From NCBI RefSeq assembly GCF_937893305.1, contig NZ_CALBGN010000001.1, forward strand, positions 1 to 64,000: 64,000 bases of DNA. The letters run 5' to 3'. This DNA comes from an uncultured Helicobacter sp. Its GTDB lineage: Bacteria; Campylobacterota; Campylobacteria; Campylobacterales; Helicobacteraceae. A program made the position numbers and the translations under genes. This document shows, in pieces, positions 15,708 to 24,679 of the stretch. A model generated the notes under the pieces. The model worked only from the letters and a program-made list of their open reading frames with translations, was not told the DNA's origin and did no database searches. The stretch's first letter is position 1; the number at the start of each line of letters is the position of its first letter.

Positions 15708-16658
15708 TTACTTTTCAACTCTTTGACGGATTTTTAATCTAGGCAAGCAAGAAGTTGGTAAAAACAGGCAAAAAAACACTTGAATGGCCAGTAGATTTGG
15801 ACGGATTGCAAGGCTTTGTAAGATTTTTTTAAAAGCTTTTTTTCTATCTCCACCTTGTCGATAAAGAAGTGCGGCAGTAGCACAGAGTTTTGCAAGATGA
15901 GCTGGGCAGTATTTTAGGCGTTCTCTATAAAAAAGCAAAATGTCTTGTTCATAGTTTTTGACCATTTCTAAGGGTTGGTATTTTAGGTTTTGTGTTAGGG
16001 ATTCTGCGTGGATTCTATAAAATTTCAAAGGTTTATGTAAATAATAACAGGGGCGATTTTTATGGAGTTTTAGCCATAAAAGCCCCATATTTCCACGCTG
16101 TAAATTTTCACTAAAGCGTCTTTGTCCTAAGAGTTTACGCTCAAAAAGTGTTAAAAATTCTCCATCTAAACAGCCACAAAGCACTTCTTGAAAGCTAATT
16201 TCTCTAGATTCACTCACGCCCTTTCCACTTAAGAAACCATCATCACTTCTTGTGCAATTTGCAATGATAATCCCATATTGTCGTTCAAAACTTAGATAAA
16301 CATTAATCATTTGAGAAACTGCTTCTTTAAAGAGCAAGTCATCATCATCTAAAAGCATTATTAATTCACCACTTGCGTGATCTAAGCCATTGTTACGATT
16401 GCCTGCACTACCTTTTGTATGAGCATTTTGCACAACTTTAATATGAGGATTTTCTTGTGCGTATTCACAGGCGATATTAAAAGTATTATCGCTAGAGCTA
16501 TCATCACTAATGATGATTTCTAAGTTTGGATAATCTTGCTCTAGTAGGCTTTCAATGGATTCTGTGAAAAAATATTCGCGATTGTAAGTGGTTAAAATAA
16601 TGCTAACTTTTGGAAAAAGTGGATTTTGTGGCTCTTGGTGGGTTAGATTTGTTTGCAT
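15708..16658 (-). CDS. pglI: GT2 glycosyltransferase, PglI-like
   Basis: This GT-A fold family 2 transferase shows VSIILTTYNREYFFTESIESLL, DDSSSDNT, GNRNNGLDHASGELIMLLDDDD (the DxD metal site), and the SGKG...EISFQEVL...GEFLTLF block that I recall in C. jejuni PglI, the glucosyl branch transferase of the N-glycan. At 316 residues the length fits. The gene starts one base inside the pglK stop region and overlaps the next GT4. Which sugar it adds is inferred. Confidence 0.72.
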   Translation of the reverse strand: MQTNLTHQEPQNPLFPKVSIILTTYNREYFFTESIESLLEQDYPNLEIIISDDSSSDNTFNIACEYAQENPHIKVVQNAHTKGSAGNRNNGLDHASGELIMLLDDDDLLFKEAVSQMINVYLSFERQYGIIIANCTRSDDGFLSGKGVSESREISFQEVLCGCLDGEFLTLFERKLLGQRRFSENLQRGNMGLLWLKLHKNRPCYYLHKPLKFYRIHAESLTQNLKYQPLEMVKNYEQDILLFYRERLKYCPAHLAKLCATAALLYRQGGDRKKAFKKILQSLAIRPNLLAIQVFFCLFLPTSCLPRLKIRQRVEK

Positions 16659-18364
16659 TAGAGAATATCCTTATGCGTTATGGGAGTTAAAGATCCATTT
16701 TGCATTTTGTAGATGGAATCGCAATTTGCAATTGTGCTTAAGCGATGTGCAATAATTAATAATGTTTTGTGTGCGGCAATTTTATAAATTTCTTCCATTA
16801 TCTTTGCTTCTACTTCAGAATCTAACGCGCTTGTAGCTTCATCAAGCACTAAAATTTCAGGATCTCCATAAAGTGCGCGAGCGATTGCTATGCGTTGTTT
16901 TTGCCCCCCACTTAATGCAATCCCACCATCACCTACTTGCGTTTGAAGTCCTTCTTTTTGCATTAAAAAATCATAAATATTTGCACTCTTTAAAACACTA
17001 ATGATTTTTTCTTCATTAAAATCACGCCCAAAAGCAACATTTTCTGCCACATTCCCAGCAAAAAGATAGACATTTTGTGGGATATAGCCAACCTTAGAAC
17101 GCCAAGATTTAAGATTGTTTGTATCAATTTCTTTGTGATCAACTAGGATTTTGCCTTCTTTTGGAGTTAATAAGCCAATAATTACATCAACAAGCGTGCT
17201 TTTGCCGCTTCCAGATTCTCCGATAAAAGCAACTTTTTCACCCCTTTTAATGCTAAGATTAATATCTTTTAAAATTGGTTTATCTTGATAGCTAAAATGA
17301 AGTTTTTGTAGGGTGATTTGATCCTTAAAATCTATCGTTTCATTGCCTAAATCTTTGATTTTTGCATTTAAATCTTGATAGATAATCTCAAGAGAGCGGA
17401 AGTTAAAAATGATTTTATTATAGGAATCTAAAATGCGATTGATAGAAGGCAATAGCCGATAGAGTGCTAAAACATACATTGAAAGTAAAGGGAGATAGCT
17501 TGTAACATTGTTAGAATCTTTGATAAACAAGTAAAGCACCACAGCAATCATCATACAAAAGCCAATGGCTTCTAACAAAAGGCGTGGGATATGAAAAAAA
17601 GTTTGATTTTTGATATTTGCTAGAGAATAACCCCAAAGAGAGCTTGAAAAGGTTTGCATGATTGCACTATCATCGCTTTGAAGTTTAATGATTTTATAAT
17701 TACCAAAACTTGAACTAAGAGTTTCAAAAAAACCTTTTTGGTGTGCTTCTTTCTCTCTGCCTTGGCGTTTGATTTTTAAGGTGATAATGCGCGCCATTAA
17801 AAATCCAAAAAGTGCTAGCATAAGCGTTAAGCCAAGAGTAATTTTAAAATTGACAAATAAAAGTGTGCTATAAATTAATAGCACCACAAAAACTTCTGAA
17901 GTCATAAACAAAGCCGCTGCTAGCAAAATTGTGAAATTATGTGCTTCTGTGGTGATTGTTTTGGTCAAATAACTTGTGTTTTTTGTGATAAATTCCTCAT
18001 AATTTAATCCTAGATAATTTCTAAAAAGTCGTCCAACAATCAAATAATAACGCCCAAAAGTAAAACGGGCTAATAAATGCTGGTAAATGAGATTAACAAG
18101 ACTTCTAAAAACATAAAACACAAGCAAAGCCACACCAAAAGTAATCACAAAATCTCTTGGATTTTGAAATCTAAAAAGATCATAAATGAAGGCGAAGTAA
18201 GGTTTGCTTTCAATCAATGTAAAATCGCTTGCAACAGCCATAAAAGGTGCAATAGCGGAGATTCCTATTAACTCTATTAAAGAGACAAGTAAAGAAAGAA
18301 GCAAAAGTCCATAAATATAACGCCGATCGTGGTTTGAGAGAATAAATTTTAATTTAGAAAGCAT
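16658..18364 (-). CDS. pglK: ABC transporter, PglK-type lipid-linked oligosaccharide flippase
   Basis: This fused half-transporter (568 residues; C. jejuni PglK is about 564) has six membrane helices in residues 1-320 and a nucleotide-binding domain with GESGSGKST, the signature LSGGQKQRIAIARAL, Walker B ILVLDEATSALDS and the switch IIAHRLST. In the pgl pathway it flips the completed undecaprenyl-diphosphate heptasaccharide to the periplasm at the cost of ATP. It heads the four-gene transcription unit with the three glycosyltransferases. The oligosaccharyltransferase PglB is not in this window. Confidence 0.85.
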   Translation of the reverse strand: MLSKLKFILSNHDRRYIYGLLLLSLLVSLIELIGISAIAPFMAVASDFTLIESKPYFAFIYDLFRFQNPRDFVITFGVALLVFYVFRSLVNLIYQHLLARFTFGRYYLIVGRLFRNYLGLNYEEFITKNTSYLTKTITTEAHNFTILLAAALFMTSEVFVVLLIYSTLLFVNFKITLGLTLMLALFGFLMARIITLKIKRQGREKEAHQKGFFETLSSSFGNYKIIKLQSDDSAIMQTFSSSLWGYSLANIKNQTFFHIPRLLLEAIGFCMMIAVVLYLFIKDSNNVTSYLPLLSMYVLALYRLLPSINRILDSYNKIIFNFRSLEIIYQDLNAKIKDLGNETIDFKDQITLQKLHFSYQDKPILKDINLSIKRGEKVAFIGESGSGKSTLVDVIIGLLTPKEGKILVDHKEIDTNNLKSWRSKVGYIPQNVYLFAGNVAENVAFGRDFNEEKIISVLKSANIYDFLMQKEGLQTQVGDGGIALSGGQKQRIAIARALYGDPEILVLDEATSALDSEVEAKIMEEIYKIAAHKTLLIIAHRLSTIANCDSIYKMQNGSLTPITHKDIL

Positions 18365-18426
18365 AAATTCAATAAAAACCTTAAATTTTTAACGCATATT
18401 ATAAGACAAAATTGCATAGAAAATTT

Positions 18427-19944
18427 TTAAATACGGCGGAAACTTAGTGCTTCTAATAAATGCGTTTTTTGAATCTGTGTGCTTGTCTCTAAGTCTGCAA
18501 TGCTTCTTGCAACGCGCAAAATCTTATCGCTTCCGCGTTTTGAGATTCCAAACTTTTGGATTGCTTTGTTTAAAATTTCTTGCTCTGTTTTATGCAGTGT
18601 GCAAATGGATTCAAATTCTGCACCTTGCAATCTTGCATTAAAACAACTCTGCTTACGCTGCTTTTGGAATTTAAAGGCATTTAAAACTTGATGTTGTAAG
18701 GTTTTAGAATTCACGCGATGAGCGTTTTCTTTAGCAGTTAAATGTGCATCTTCTTGCATTGTAACAAATAAATCCAAACGATCCCAAAAAGGCTCTGAAA
18801 TTTTAGCCTTGTAAGCATTGATTTCTTTTTGGTTGCAGCGGCATTCCTTGCTAATGCTTAGGAGATTCCCGCAAGGACAAGGATTCATTGCTGCCACAAA
18901 CATAAAATCCGTAGGATAAGTGATTTTGGCTTGAGAGCGTGAAATTGTAAAATTGTGATTTTGCAAAGGTTCGCGTAAGGATTCTAAAATGCTTTTTGGA
19001 AAATGCGGTAGTTCATCAAAAAATAAAACGCCCAAATTTGCAAGTCCGATTTCACCACTTTTAATATTCTGTCCAACAGCACTGCCTAAAATCGCCGCTT
19101 TTGTTGCACTATTGTGTGGATTTCTAAAAGGACGATAAGGAGAGATCTCAAGTGTGGTGGTTGCAAGCTGTAAGATTGCATTTAAATTTAAAGGAGGTAA
19201 AATATAAGGAATCCTTGAGGCAATCATACTTTTTCCACTCCCTGCACTCCCTTCAAAAAGAATATTATGGAATCCACAAGCAGCAATGAGTGCGGCTCTT
19301 TTTGCTCTTTCTTGTCCGATGATTTCATAAAAATCTAAGGGAAAATTTTGTGGATAATAATAGTGTTCGCCATCAAGGTTAAGAGAAGCAAAGGGTAAGA
19401 CGGAATCATAAGATTCTATCTCTGGCGGATTTTGTAAAATTTCTAAGGCTTCCTTTAAAGATTCCACATAATAAGCTTTTAGGTTTGGAATTTTTGAGTA
19501 AAACTCTTTAGCACTTTTTGGGAGAATAAAGATGGAATCTTGCTGTTTGCTAAGTAAAGAGAGTAAAAGTGGATAAATTGCAGGCGTGTCTTTAACGCGC
19601 CCATCAAGCCCTAATTCACCAAAGGCAAAGGTCTTTTGTTGTGTGTTAAAGTTGGAATCCAAATTTAGTGTGTTTTGTAAAGCAATTAAAAGAGCAATGG
19701 GTAAATCATAAAAACTGCCTTGTTTTGGTAAATCCGATGGAGAAAGATTTACGGTGATTTTAAGGGGTGGAAATTTAAAGCCATTTGCTAAAAGAGAAGA
19801 TTGCACTCTTTGGCGTGATTCTTGGATTGCATTGCCTGCAAGCCCTGTGATAGAAAAGGAGGGTAAAGCACGCGTGAAGCTTACTTCTACTTCTACTTCT
19901 TGCGCATTAATCCCAACTTGTGCGGCGCAAAATAATGTTTGCAT
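18427..19944 (-). CDS. comM: Magnesium-chelatase-like ATPase, ComM/YifB family
   Basis: This AAA+ ATPase of 505 residues has an N-terminal Lon-protease-like domain (QVGINAQEVEVEVSFTRALPSFSITGLAG). Walker A is EGSAGSGKSMIASRI, Walker B LGVLFFDELPHF, and a zinc-like cluster MNPCPCGNLL...CRC follows. The C-terminal domain SKRGSDKILRVARSIADLE is typical. ComM is a branch-migrating helicase that helps integrate transforming DNA, which fits naturally competent Helicobacter. It is a single gene, convergent with nothing and divergent from sqr. Confidence 0.93.
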   Translation of the reverse strand: MQTLFCAAQVGINAQEVEVEVSFTRALPSFSITGLAGNAIQESRQRVQSSLLANGFKFPPLKITVNLSPSDLPKQGSFYDLPIALLIALQNTLNLDSNFNTQQKTFAFGELGLDGRVKDTPAIYPLLLSLLSKQQDSIFILPKSAKEFYSKIPNLKAYYVESLKEALEILQNPPEIESYDSVLPFASLNLDGEHYYYPQNFPLDFYEIIGQERAKRAALIAACGFHNILFEGSAGSGKSMIASRIPYILPPLNLNAILQLATTTLEISPYRPFRNPHNSATKAAILGSAVGQNIKSGEIGLANLGVLFFDELPHFPKSILESLREPLQNHNFTISRSQAKITYPTDFMFVAAMNPCPCGNLLSISKECRCNQKEINAYKAKISEPFWDRLDLFVTMQEDAHLTAKENAHRVNSKTLQHQVLNAFKFQKQRKQSCFNARLQGAEFESICTLHKTEQEILNKAIQKFGISKRGSDKILRVARSIADLETSTQIQKTHLLEALSFRRI

Positions 19945-20128
19945 TGTGAAGCCTTGGTATTTTTAAGTTTAATATTACTATATAAATTTGAAATTTTAAA
20001 CAAAGCTGATTTTTATTTATTAATGTTATGTATAGAATTGTAACTTTTAATATTTAGAGTGGATTTGTTTTTGTTGCTTGGGATAATGAGCGTGATAATG
20101 TTACTTAAATATTTTTAAGGTATTGAGA

Positions 20129-20134
20129 TATAAT
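20129..20134 (+). promoter_or_regulatory. sqr -10 promoter box
   Basis: TATAAT in GAGATATAATCC, 33 bases before the sqr ATG, preceded by alternating A/T-rich blocks and no clear -35 box. A strong AAAGGAG ribosome-binding site lies at 20153-20159. Sequence only. Confidence 0.6.
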
Positions 20135-20167
20135 CCTTATCGTTTTTGAACGAAAGGAGAAAGTCTT

Positions 20168-21523
20168 ATGGAAAAAGAAAAGTTAAATCGCCGTGATTTA
20201 CTTAAGTTAATGGGTGTTGGAGGTGTTGCATTAGGGAGTGCTAGTTTAACTCTGCCAACACAAGCGCAAGCAAAATCAAACAAAGCACCAAATATTGCAA
20301 TTATTGGTGCTGGTCTTGGCGGGATTTCACTATCAGCAAAATTAGTTGATGAGTTACCAAATGCTAAAATTACGCTTTTTGACGCAGATCCTATTTTATA
20401 CTATCAGCCCGGTTTTACACTAATTGCTGGTGGAATTTATAATAAAAAAGACACAGAATACAAAAAAGAAGATTTAATTAATTCTAAAGTGAATTGGATT
20501 AAAGAAAATGTTGCTTCTGTCAATCCTAATGCAAATACACTCACAACAACAAGCGGAGCCACACATAATTATGATTATCTTGTAATTGGAACAGGAACAT
20601 TTAATATGTTTGAAAAATACAAAGGCTTAAGCGAAGAATTTATTAATGATCCTGCAACAAATGTTACAAGCATTTATACAGCAGATGGAGCAGTAAAAGC
20701 GCAAGCAATGTTCAAAAAAATCGCAAAAGAAGGCGGGAAAGTTATTTTTGCAGAGCCAGATACTCCGATTAAATGTGGTGGTGCAAACAAAAAAATCAAT
20801 TTCTTGCTTGATGATTTGACAACTACAAAAGGCACACGCCAAAAAGTAGATATGGTGTTATTTACAGGGGGCTCTGGAATGTTATCAAGTCCAGTGCATG
20901 CTAAGATGATCGAACAATTTTTCATAGAACGCAAAATGCCTTATTCTGTGCGTCATTTGCTTGTAGAAGTGGATACTGCACGCAATGTAGCAATTTTTGA
21001 AAAATTAATGCCTTATACAGAAAATGGAGAGCAAAAGGTTGCAAAAGAACGCGTTGAAAAACCTTATGATTATCTTTTTGTGATTCCACCTATGAAAACA
21101 GCAGATTTCATCACAGAAGCAGGACTTGCAATTACTAAGGGACATGTTGCTGGAAATTGGGTAGATGTAGATCAATACACGCTACAACATAAAAAATTTG
21201 CAAATATTTTTGCAATTGGTGATTGTGCTGGAATCCCAAAAGGCAAAACAGGAGCAAGTATCCGTAAGCAATATCCTGTGATTGCTGCAAATATTGTTTC
21301 GCATTTAGAAGGGAAGCTACTAGAGGCAAAATTCAGCGGCTATACAGCTTGCCCACTTTTAACACGCTATGGAAAAGCAGTTATGGTTGAGTTTGATTAT
21401 GAAGGAGCTGCACCTAGTATGCCTTGTTTTGGGGCGACAAGAGAGAGTTGGATGAATTGGTTTGTAAAAGTGTATTTGATGAAGCCTATGGTTATGCAAG
21501 CAATGGTAAAAGCAAAAGCATAA
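20168..21523 (+). CDS. sqr: Sulfide:quinone oxidoreductase-type flavoprotein with a Tat signal
   Basis: This FAD-dependent oxidoreductase has 451 residues. The N-terminus has a twin-arginine motif, LNRRDLLKLMG, followed by a hydrophobic segment and a TQAQA cleavage-like site, so a periplasmic, folded-export location is likely. FAD binding is shown by NIAIIGAGLGGISLSAKL and IFAIGDCAGIP. Cysteines in PIKCGGANKK and YTACPLLTRYG match the redox cysteines of SQR/flavocytochrome c enzymes. It probably oxidises sulfide and reduces the quinone pool. A small membrane protein gene follows ten bases later. Confidence 0.83.
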   Translation: MEKEKLNRRDLLKLMGVGGVALGSASLTLPTQAQAKSNKAPNIAIIGAGLGGISLSAKLVDELPNAKITLFDADPILYYQPGFTLIAGGIYNKKDTEYKKEDLINSKVNWIKENVASVNPNANTLTTTSGATHNYDYLVIGTGTFNMFEKYKGLSEEFINDPATNVTSIYTADGAVKAQAMFKKIAKEGGKVIFAEPDTPIKCGGANKKINFLLDDLTTTKGTRQKVDMVLFTGGSGMLSSPVHAKMIEQFFIERKMPYSVRHLLVEVDTARNVAIFEKLMPYTENGEQKVAKERVEKPYDYLFVIPPMKTADFITEAGLAITKGHVAGNWVDVDQYTLQHKKFANIFAIGDCAGIPKGKTGASIRKQYPVIAANIVSHLEGKLLEAKFSGYTACPLLTRYGKAVMVEFDYEGAAPSMPCFGATRESWMNWFVKVYLMKPMVMQAMVKAKA

Positions 21524-21533
21524 AGGAGAGAAA

Positions 21534-21692
21534 ATGAGTAATTTAGATAAAACAATCCGTTTAATTTTAGCAATGGTGCTGTATTTTGTGTTTGGTTTTG
21601 TGTGTCAAAGCTGGTGGTGGTTAATTTCTTTATTACCGCTATTAAGCGCAGTTTATGGATACTGCCCACTTTATAAAATGCTAAAAAAATAG
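21534..21692 (+). CDS. Small membrane protein, DUF2892 type
   Basis: This 52-residue protein reads MSNLDKTIRLILAMVLYF, then a second hydrophobic stretch with WWWLISLLPLLSAV and the ending GYCPLYKMLKK. Two short helices and the CPLYK end are typical of the DUF2892/YgaP-like inner membrane family, often next to sulfur-handling genes. It has a good ribosome-binding site (AAAGGAGAG) and lies ten bases after sqr, so it is in the same operon. A likely function in sulfur metabolism is inferred from context only. Confidence 0.8.
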   Translation: MSNLDKTIRLILAMVLYFVFGFVCQSWWWLISLLPLLSAVYGYCPLYKMLKK

Positions 21693-21696
21693 TTTG

Positions 21697-21721
21697 AATC
21701 TTGCGATTTAATCGCAAGATT
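21697..21721. terminator. Bidirectional terminator between the sqr operon and tgt
   Basis: AATCTTGCGAT (21697-21707) and ATCGCAAGATT (21711-21721) form a perfect 11-base-pair stem with a TTA loop. It lies four bases past the small membrane protein gene and six bases before the end of convergent tgt, with T-rich DNA on the + side and A-rich DNA (TAAAAAAATAG) on the other. Confidence 0.7.
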
Positions 21722-21727
21722 TAGATT

Positions 21728-22861
21728 CTAACTTTTAAATGTTGCATAAAAATTCTTATAAAACTGTATAAATTCTCCCTTTAAAATTGCTTCTCTAGCT
21801 TCTCTTACAAGACTTAGATAATACGCTAGATTGTGAATGCTTGCAAGACGAAAATAACTCATTTCTCCAGAGCGGAACAAGTGGTGTAAATATGCGCGCG
21901 TGTGATTTGCGCAAGTGTAGCAGTGGCATTTGGAATCTAAAGGTTGTGTATCAAGTTTGAATCTAGGAGATTTAATGGCAAGTTTGCCAAAATGCGTGAA
22001 AATTGTTCCATTTCTAGCATTGCGTGTAGGCATTACACAATCAAACATATCTACACCTCTAGCTATTGCTTCTACAATATCTTGTGGTGTGCCAACTCCC
22101 ATTAAATAGCGAGGTTTATCCTTTGGTAAAAGGGGTGTTGTAAAATCAAGTGTGGCATACATTTCCGCATTTGGTTCTCCTACTGCAAGCCCGCCGATTG
22201 CATAACCATCAAAATCTCCAAGATTTGTTAAATCCTTAGCACTTGCTTCTCTAAATTCTCTATCTGTCCCGCCCTGAATAATCGCAAAGATATGATTTGT
22301 TAATGGGTTACCAGAATCTATAGCTTCTTGTTTTTTGAAATTATGATAAGTGATAGCATCTTTTGCCCATCTTGTTGTGCGATTTATGGATTCTAAGATT
22401 CTCTCTTTGCTAGCAGGCAAGCCCACTAAATCATCTAAAATCATCATAATATCACTGTTTAAATTGTATTGTATATCTAGCACTTTTTGTGGTGAAAAAA
22501 AATGGCTTGATCCATCAATGTGGCTTTTGAAAAGGATTCCATCTTCTTTGTGCTTAACATTAGAGTTTAGACTAAAGGCTTGAAATCCGCCACTATCTGT
22601 TAGAAAGTTTCTAGGAAATTTTGTAAAATTGTGTAATCCTCCAAGTGTTGCGATAATCTCATCATTTGGACGCAAGTATAAATGATAAGTATTGCCTAAA
22701 ATTATAGGTGCATCAAGTGCTAAAAGATCGTTAAAGTCTAATGCTTTTACGCTTGCTTGTGTGCCAACAGGCATAAAAATAGGAGTTGGCACTTCTCCGT
22801 GTGCGAGCTTCAAAACTCCAGCGCGTGCGTTACCATCAGTTTTGTGCAGATTAAAGTCCAT
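21728..22861 (-). CDS. tgt: tRNA-guanine transglycosylase (queuine tRNA-ribosyltransferase)
   Basis: It exchanges guanine 34 for preQ1 in tRNAs with GUN anticodons. Diagnostic are DSGGFQAFSL (substrate pocket with catalytic Asp), IIQGGTDREFREAS, GVDMFDCVMPTRNARNG (nucleophile Asp) and the zinc site CHCYTCANHTRAYLHHL. The ATG at 22861 has AAGG seven bases upstream; a TTG two codons earlier is less likely. About 377 residues, normal for the bacterial enzyme. It is divergent from the TrkA-C type gene. Confidence 0.96.
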   Translation of the reverse strand: MDFNLHKTDGNARAGVLKLAHGEVPTPIFMPVGTQASVKALDFNDLLALDAPIILGNTYHLYLRPNDEIIATLGGLHNFTKFPRNFLTDSGGFQAFSLNSNVKHKEDGILFKSHIDGSSHFFSPQKVLDIQYNLNSDIMMILDDLVGLPASKERILESINRTTRWAKDAITYHNFKKQEAIDSGNPLTNHIFAIIQGGTDREFREASAKDLTNLGDFDGYAIGGLAVGEPNAEMYATLDFTTPLLPKDKPRYLMGVGTPQDIVEAIARGVDMFDCVMPTRNARNGTIFTHFGKLAIKSPRFKLDTQPLDSKCHCYTCANHTRAYLHHLFRSGEMSYFRLASIHNLAYYLSLVREAREAILKGEFIQFYKNFYATFKS

Positions 22862-22916
22862 TTTCAACCTTTTTTTGCTAAATTTTCGCTAATTTTTAGC
22901 GTGTTTAGGGGATTAT

Positions 22917-24323
22917 ATGCGAAAAGTGCTTTTAGTTTTAAATGGAATTGTAGCAAAAGAATTTCTAACAACTTTAATCTTGAAACATTTAGATAAAAAT
23001 GCGTATATTTTTGTTTCTTTGGATTCCAATCTTTTGCCTAAAAATCTCCCACAAGATAGTCAAGCTTATAACTTTGATCCAAGTGCTTCTAATAAACTAA
23101 AAGAAATTCTAACTCCAGAAATCACAGATTGTTATGTAGTGCTAGATGACGCAAAAGAGCGTGAAGTTGTCTATCACACATTGCGTTCTTACAGCAAAAT
23201 GCTTCAAATTACAATGTTAGGTGAGATTGCGTTAGAACATAGTGATAAACAACTTCTTATGCTAAATGAAGCGCATTTACTTAGTAGTCGTTTATTTGAG
23301 AAATTTCCAAACGTCCCAAAGACTGCTAAAAGTATCGGTCTAGGGCAAGGTGAGATTATGCAAGTAAGTGTGCCTTTTGGGAGTCCTTATGCGTATCGCA
23401 GTGTGGGTGTAATTAAACAAAAAAAGTGGAAAATTGTTGCAATTTATCGCAACAATGCTTTGATTTTGCCAAAATATTCTACAACGATTCTCCCAAATGA
23501 TGCGCTTTTGCTTGTAGGAGAACCTGATACGCTTTGGGAGATTTATCATCGTATCAAAGAAGAATCTGGGCAGTTCCCAACTCCTTTTGGACGCGATGTT
23601 ATATTGTATTTTGATTTATTGCATTCTAAAGATTTAGAAGATTACTTACAGCAAACAATTTGGCTCTTTAAGCATTTTAAAAACAAACGCTTAAAAGTCT
23701 GTTTTTTTAATCCAACAGATATTGCGATGATTAAAGAAATTGAAAATCACCCTCTTTTAAACACAGAAGAAATTTCTTGGCATATTGAGTATCATAAAAC
23801 TTCTTTAAAAGCTTTGATTGAGCAAGATAAAGCGAGTCAAAATATCGGTTTAATTTTGTTAGAGAATTATTGTTTTGAGCGTTATCGTGGGTATTTGTTG
23901 AATTTAGGGATTCCGCTTTTAAGATTTGGAGAGCAATCACTTCAAACTCTTACACATAGTGTCGTTGTTTTGCCAAAAGTTACAGAAGAAGCAGAGAAAA
24001 TTTCTTCTGTTGTTTTTGATTTTTCTACACAATTAGGTTTGAAAATCTTATTATACGATTTTGATCCTAATGAAGAGAATCACGAGCAAGCATTAGATTA
24101 TTATAAGCATATTGCAAAGGTGTTTAATAAAAAATTAGAAATTGATAGCACAAGCACGCAAAATCCTATTCTTTGGTTAAATCATCAGCAAAATATGCTA
24201 CAAATCCTGCCTTTAAGAAAGGCCGGGATTAAACGGAATCCATTTTTTTCAATGCGTGATGTGGAGAATTTAAGTGCGTATTTAGTAAAGATCCCACAAC
24301 TTTTTGTGCCAATTTCTGTTTAA
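22917..24323 (+). CDS. TrkA-C/RCK-type domain protein (COG3400-like)
   Basis: This 468-residue protein begins with a Rossmann-like NAD-binding segment (RKVLLVLNGIVAKEFLTTLILKHL). The centre has a TrkA-C (RCK-C) domain: GEIMQVSVPFGSPYAYRSVGVI...NDALLLVGEPDTLWEIYHRI. The C-terminal half is a conserved domain of unknown role. No membrane helices are seen, so it may be a regulatory subunit of a cation transporter; the ligand is unknown. It stands next to tgt, the order I recall in H. pylori, and overlaps yraN tail to tail by four bases. Confidence 0.75.
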   Translation: MRKVLLVLNGIVAKEFLTTLILKHLDKNAYIFVSLDSNLLPKNLPQDSQAYNFDPSASNKLKEILTPEITDCYVVLDDAKEREVVYHTLRSYSKMLQITMLGEIALEHSDKQLLMLNEAHLLSSRLFEKFPNVPKTAKSIGLGQGEIMQVSVPFGSPYAYRSVGVIKQKKWKIVAIYRNNALILPKYSTTILPNDALLLVGEPDTLWEIYHRIKEESGQFPTPFGRDVILYFDLLHSKDLEDYLQQTIWLFKHFKNKRLKVCFFNPTDIAMIKEIENHPLLNTEEISWHIEYHKTSLKALIEQDKASQNIGLILLENYCFERYRGYLLNLGIPLLRFGEQSLQTLTHSVVVLPKVTEEAEKISSVVFDFSTQLGLKILLYDFDPNEENHEQALDYYKHIAKVFNKKLEIDSTSTQNPILWLNHQQNMLQILPLRKAGIKRNPFFSMRDVENLSAYLVKIPQLFVPISV

Positions 24324-24679
24324 AAAAGCGTTAAATTTTCTATCCATTCTACACAAAAAGAATCATTAGGTGTGTGCTTGCTTAAAAGTAATGCACTTAG
24401 GCAATAAGGTAAGCTTAAACGATGTGTTTTGAGATAGATTTCTATGGTTTTGCTAAGTTTTTGAATTTTGCTTGGTGTAATGTTGTAAATGGGTTCAAAT
24501 CCAATTCCACTTTTAACTTCTATGAAATGCAAGACTTCATCTTTTTTGGCAATAATATCAATTTCACCAAAGCGTGTGTTAAAGTTGCGTGTTTTTATGC
24601 AAAAACCCTTGCTTTCTAAAAATGCACACGCAAAATCTTCTGCCTCTTTGCCCTTTTGTGTAGTGTTTTTATTTTTCAA
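24320..24679 (-). CDS. yraN: YraN family (UPF0102) endonuclease-like protein
   Basis: This 119-residue protein has the UPF0102 pattern: GKEAEDFACAFLESKGF, NTRFGEIDIIAKKDEVLHFIEVKSG, matching the (E)...D...ExK nuclease-like core of the Holliday-junction-resolvase-related fold. Precise activity is not settled. Its start overlaps the end of hom by 11 bases, so the two form an operon, as in H. pylori. Confidence 0.88.
   Translation of the reverse strand: MKNKNTTQKGKEAEDFACAFLESKGFCIKTRNFNTRFGEIDIIAKKDEVLHFIEVKSGIGFEPIYNITPSKIQKLSKTIEIYLKTHRLSLPYCLSALLLSKHTPNDSFCVEWIENLTLF

Noticed and set aside
24489..24515. GGGTTCAAATCCAATTCC resembles a tRNA T-arm.
   Set aside because: It lies in the coding sequence of yraN (GFEPIYN) and no acceptor, D or anticodon arm surrounds it.
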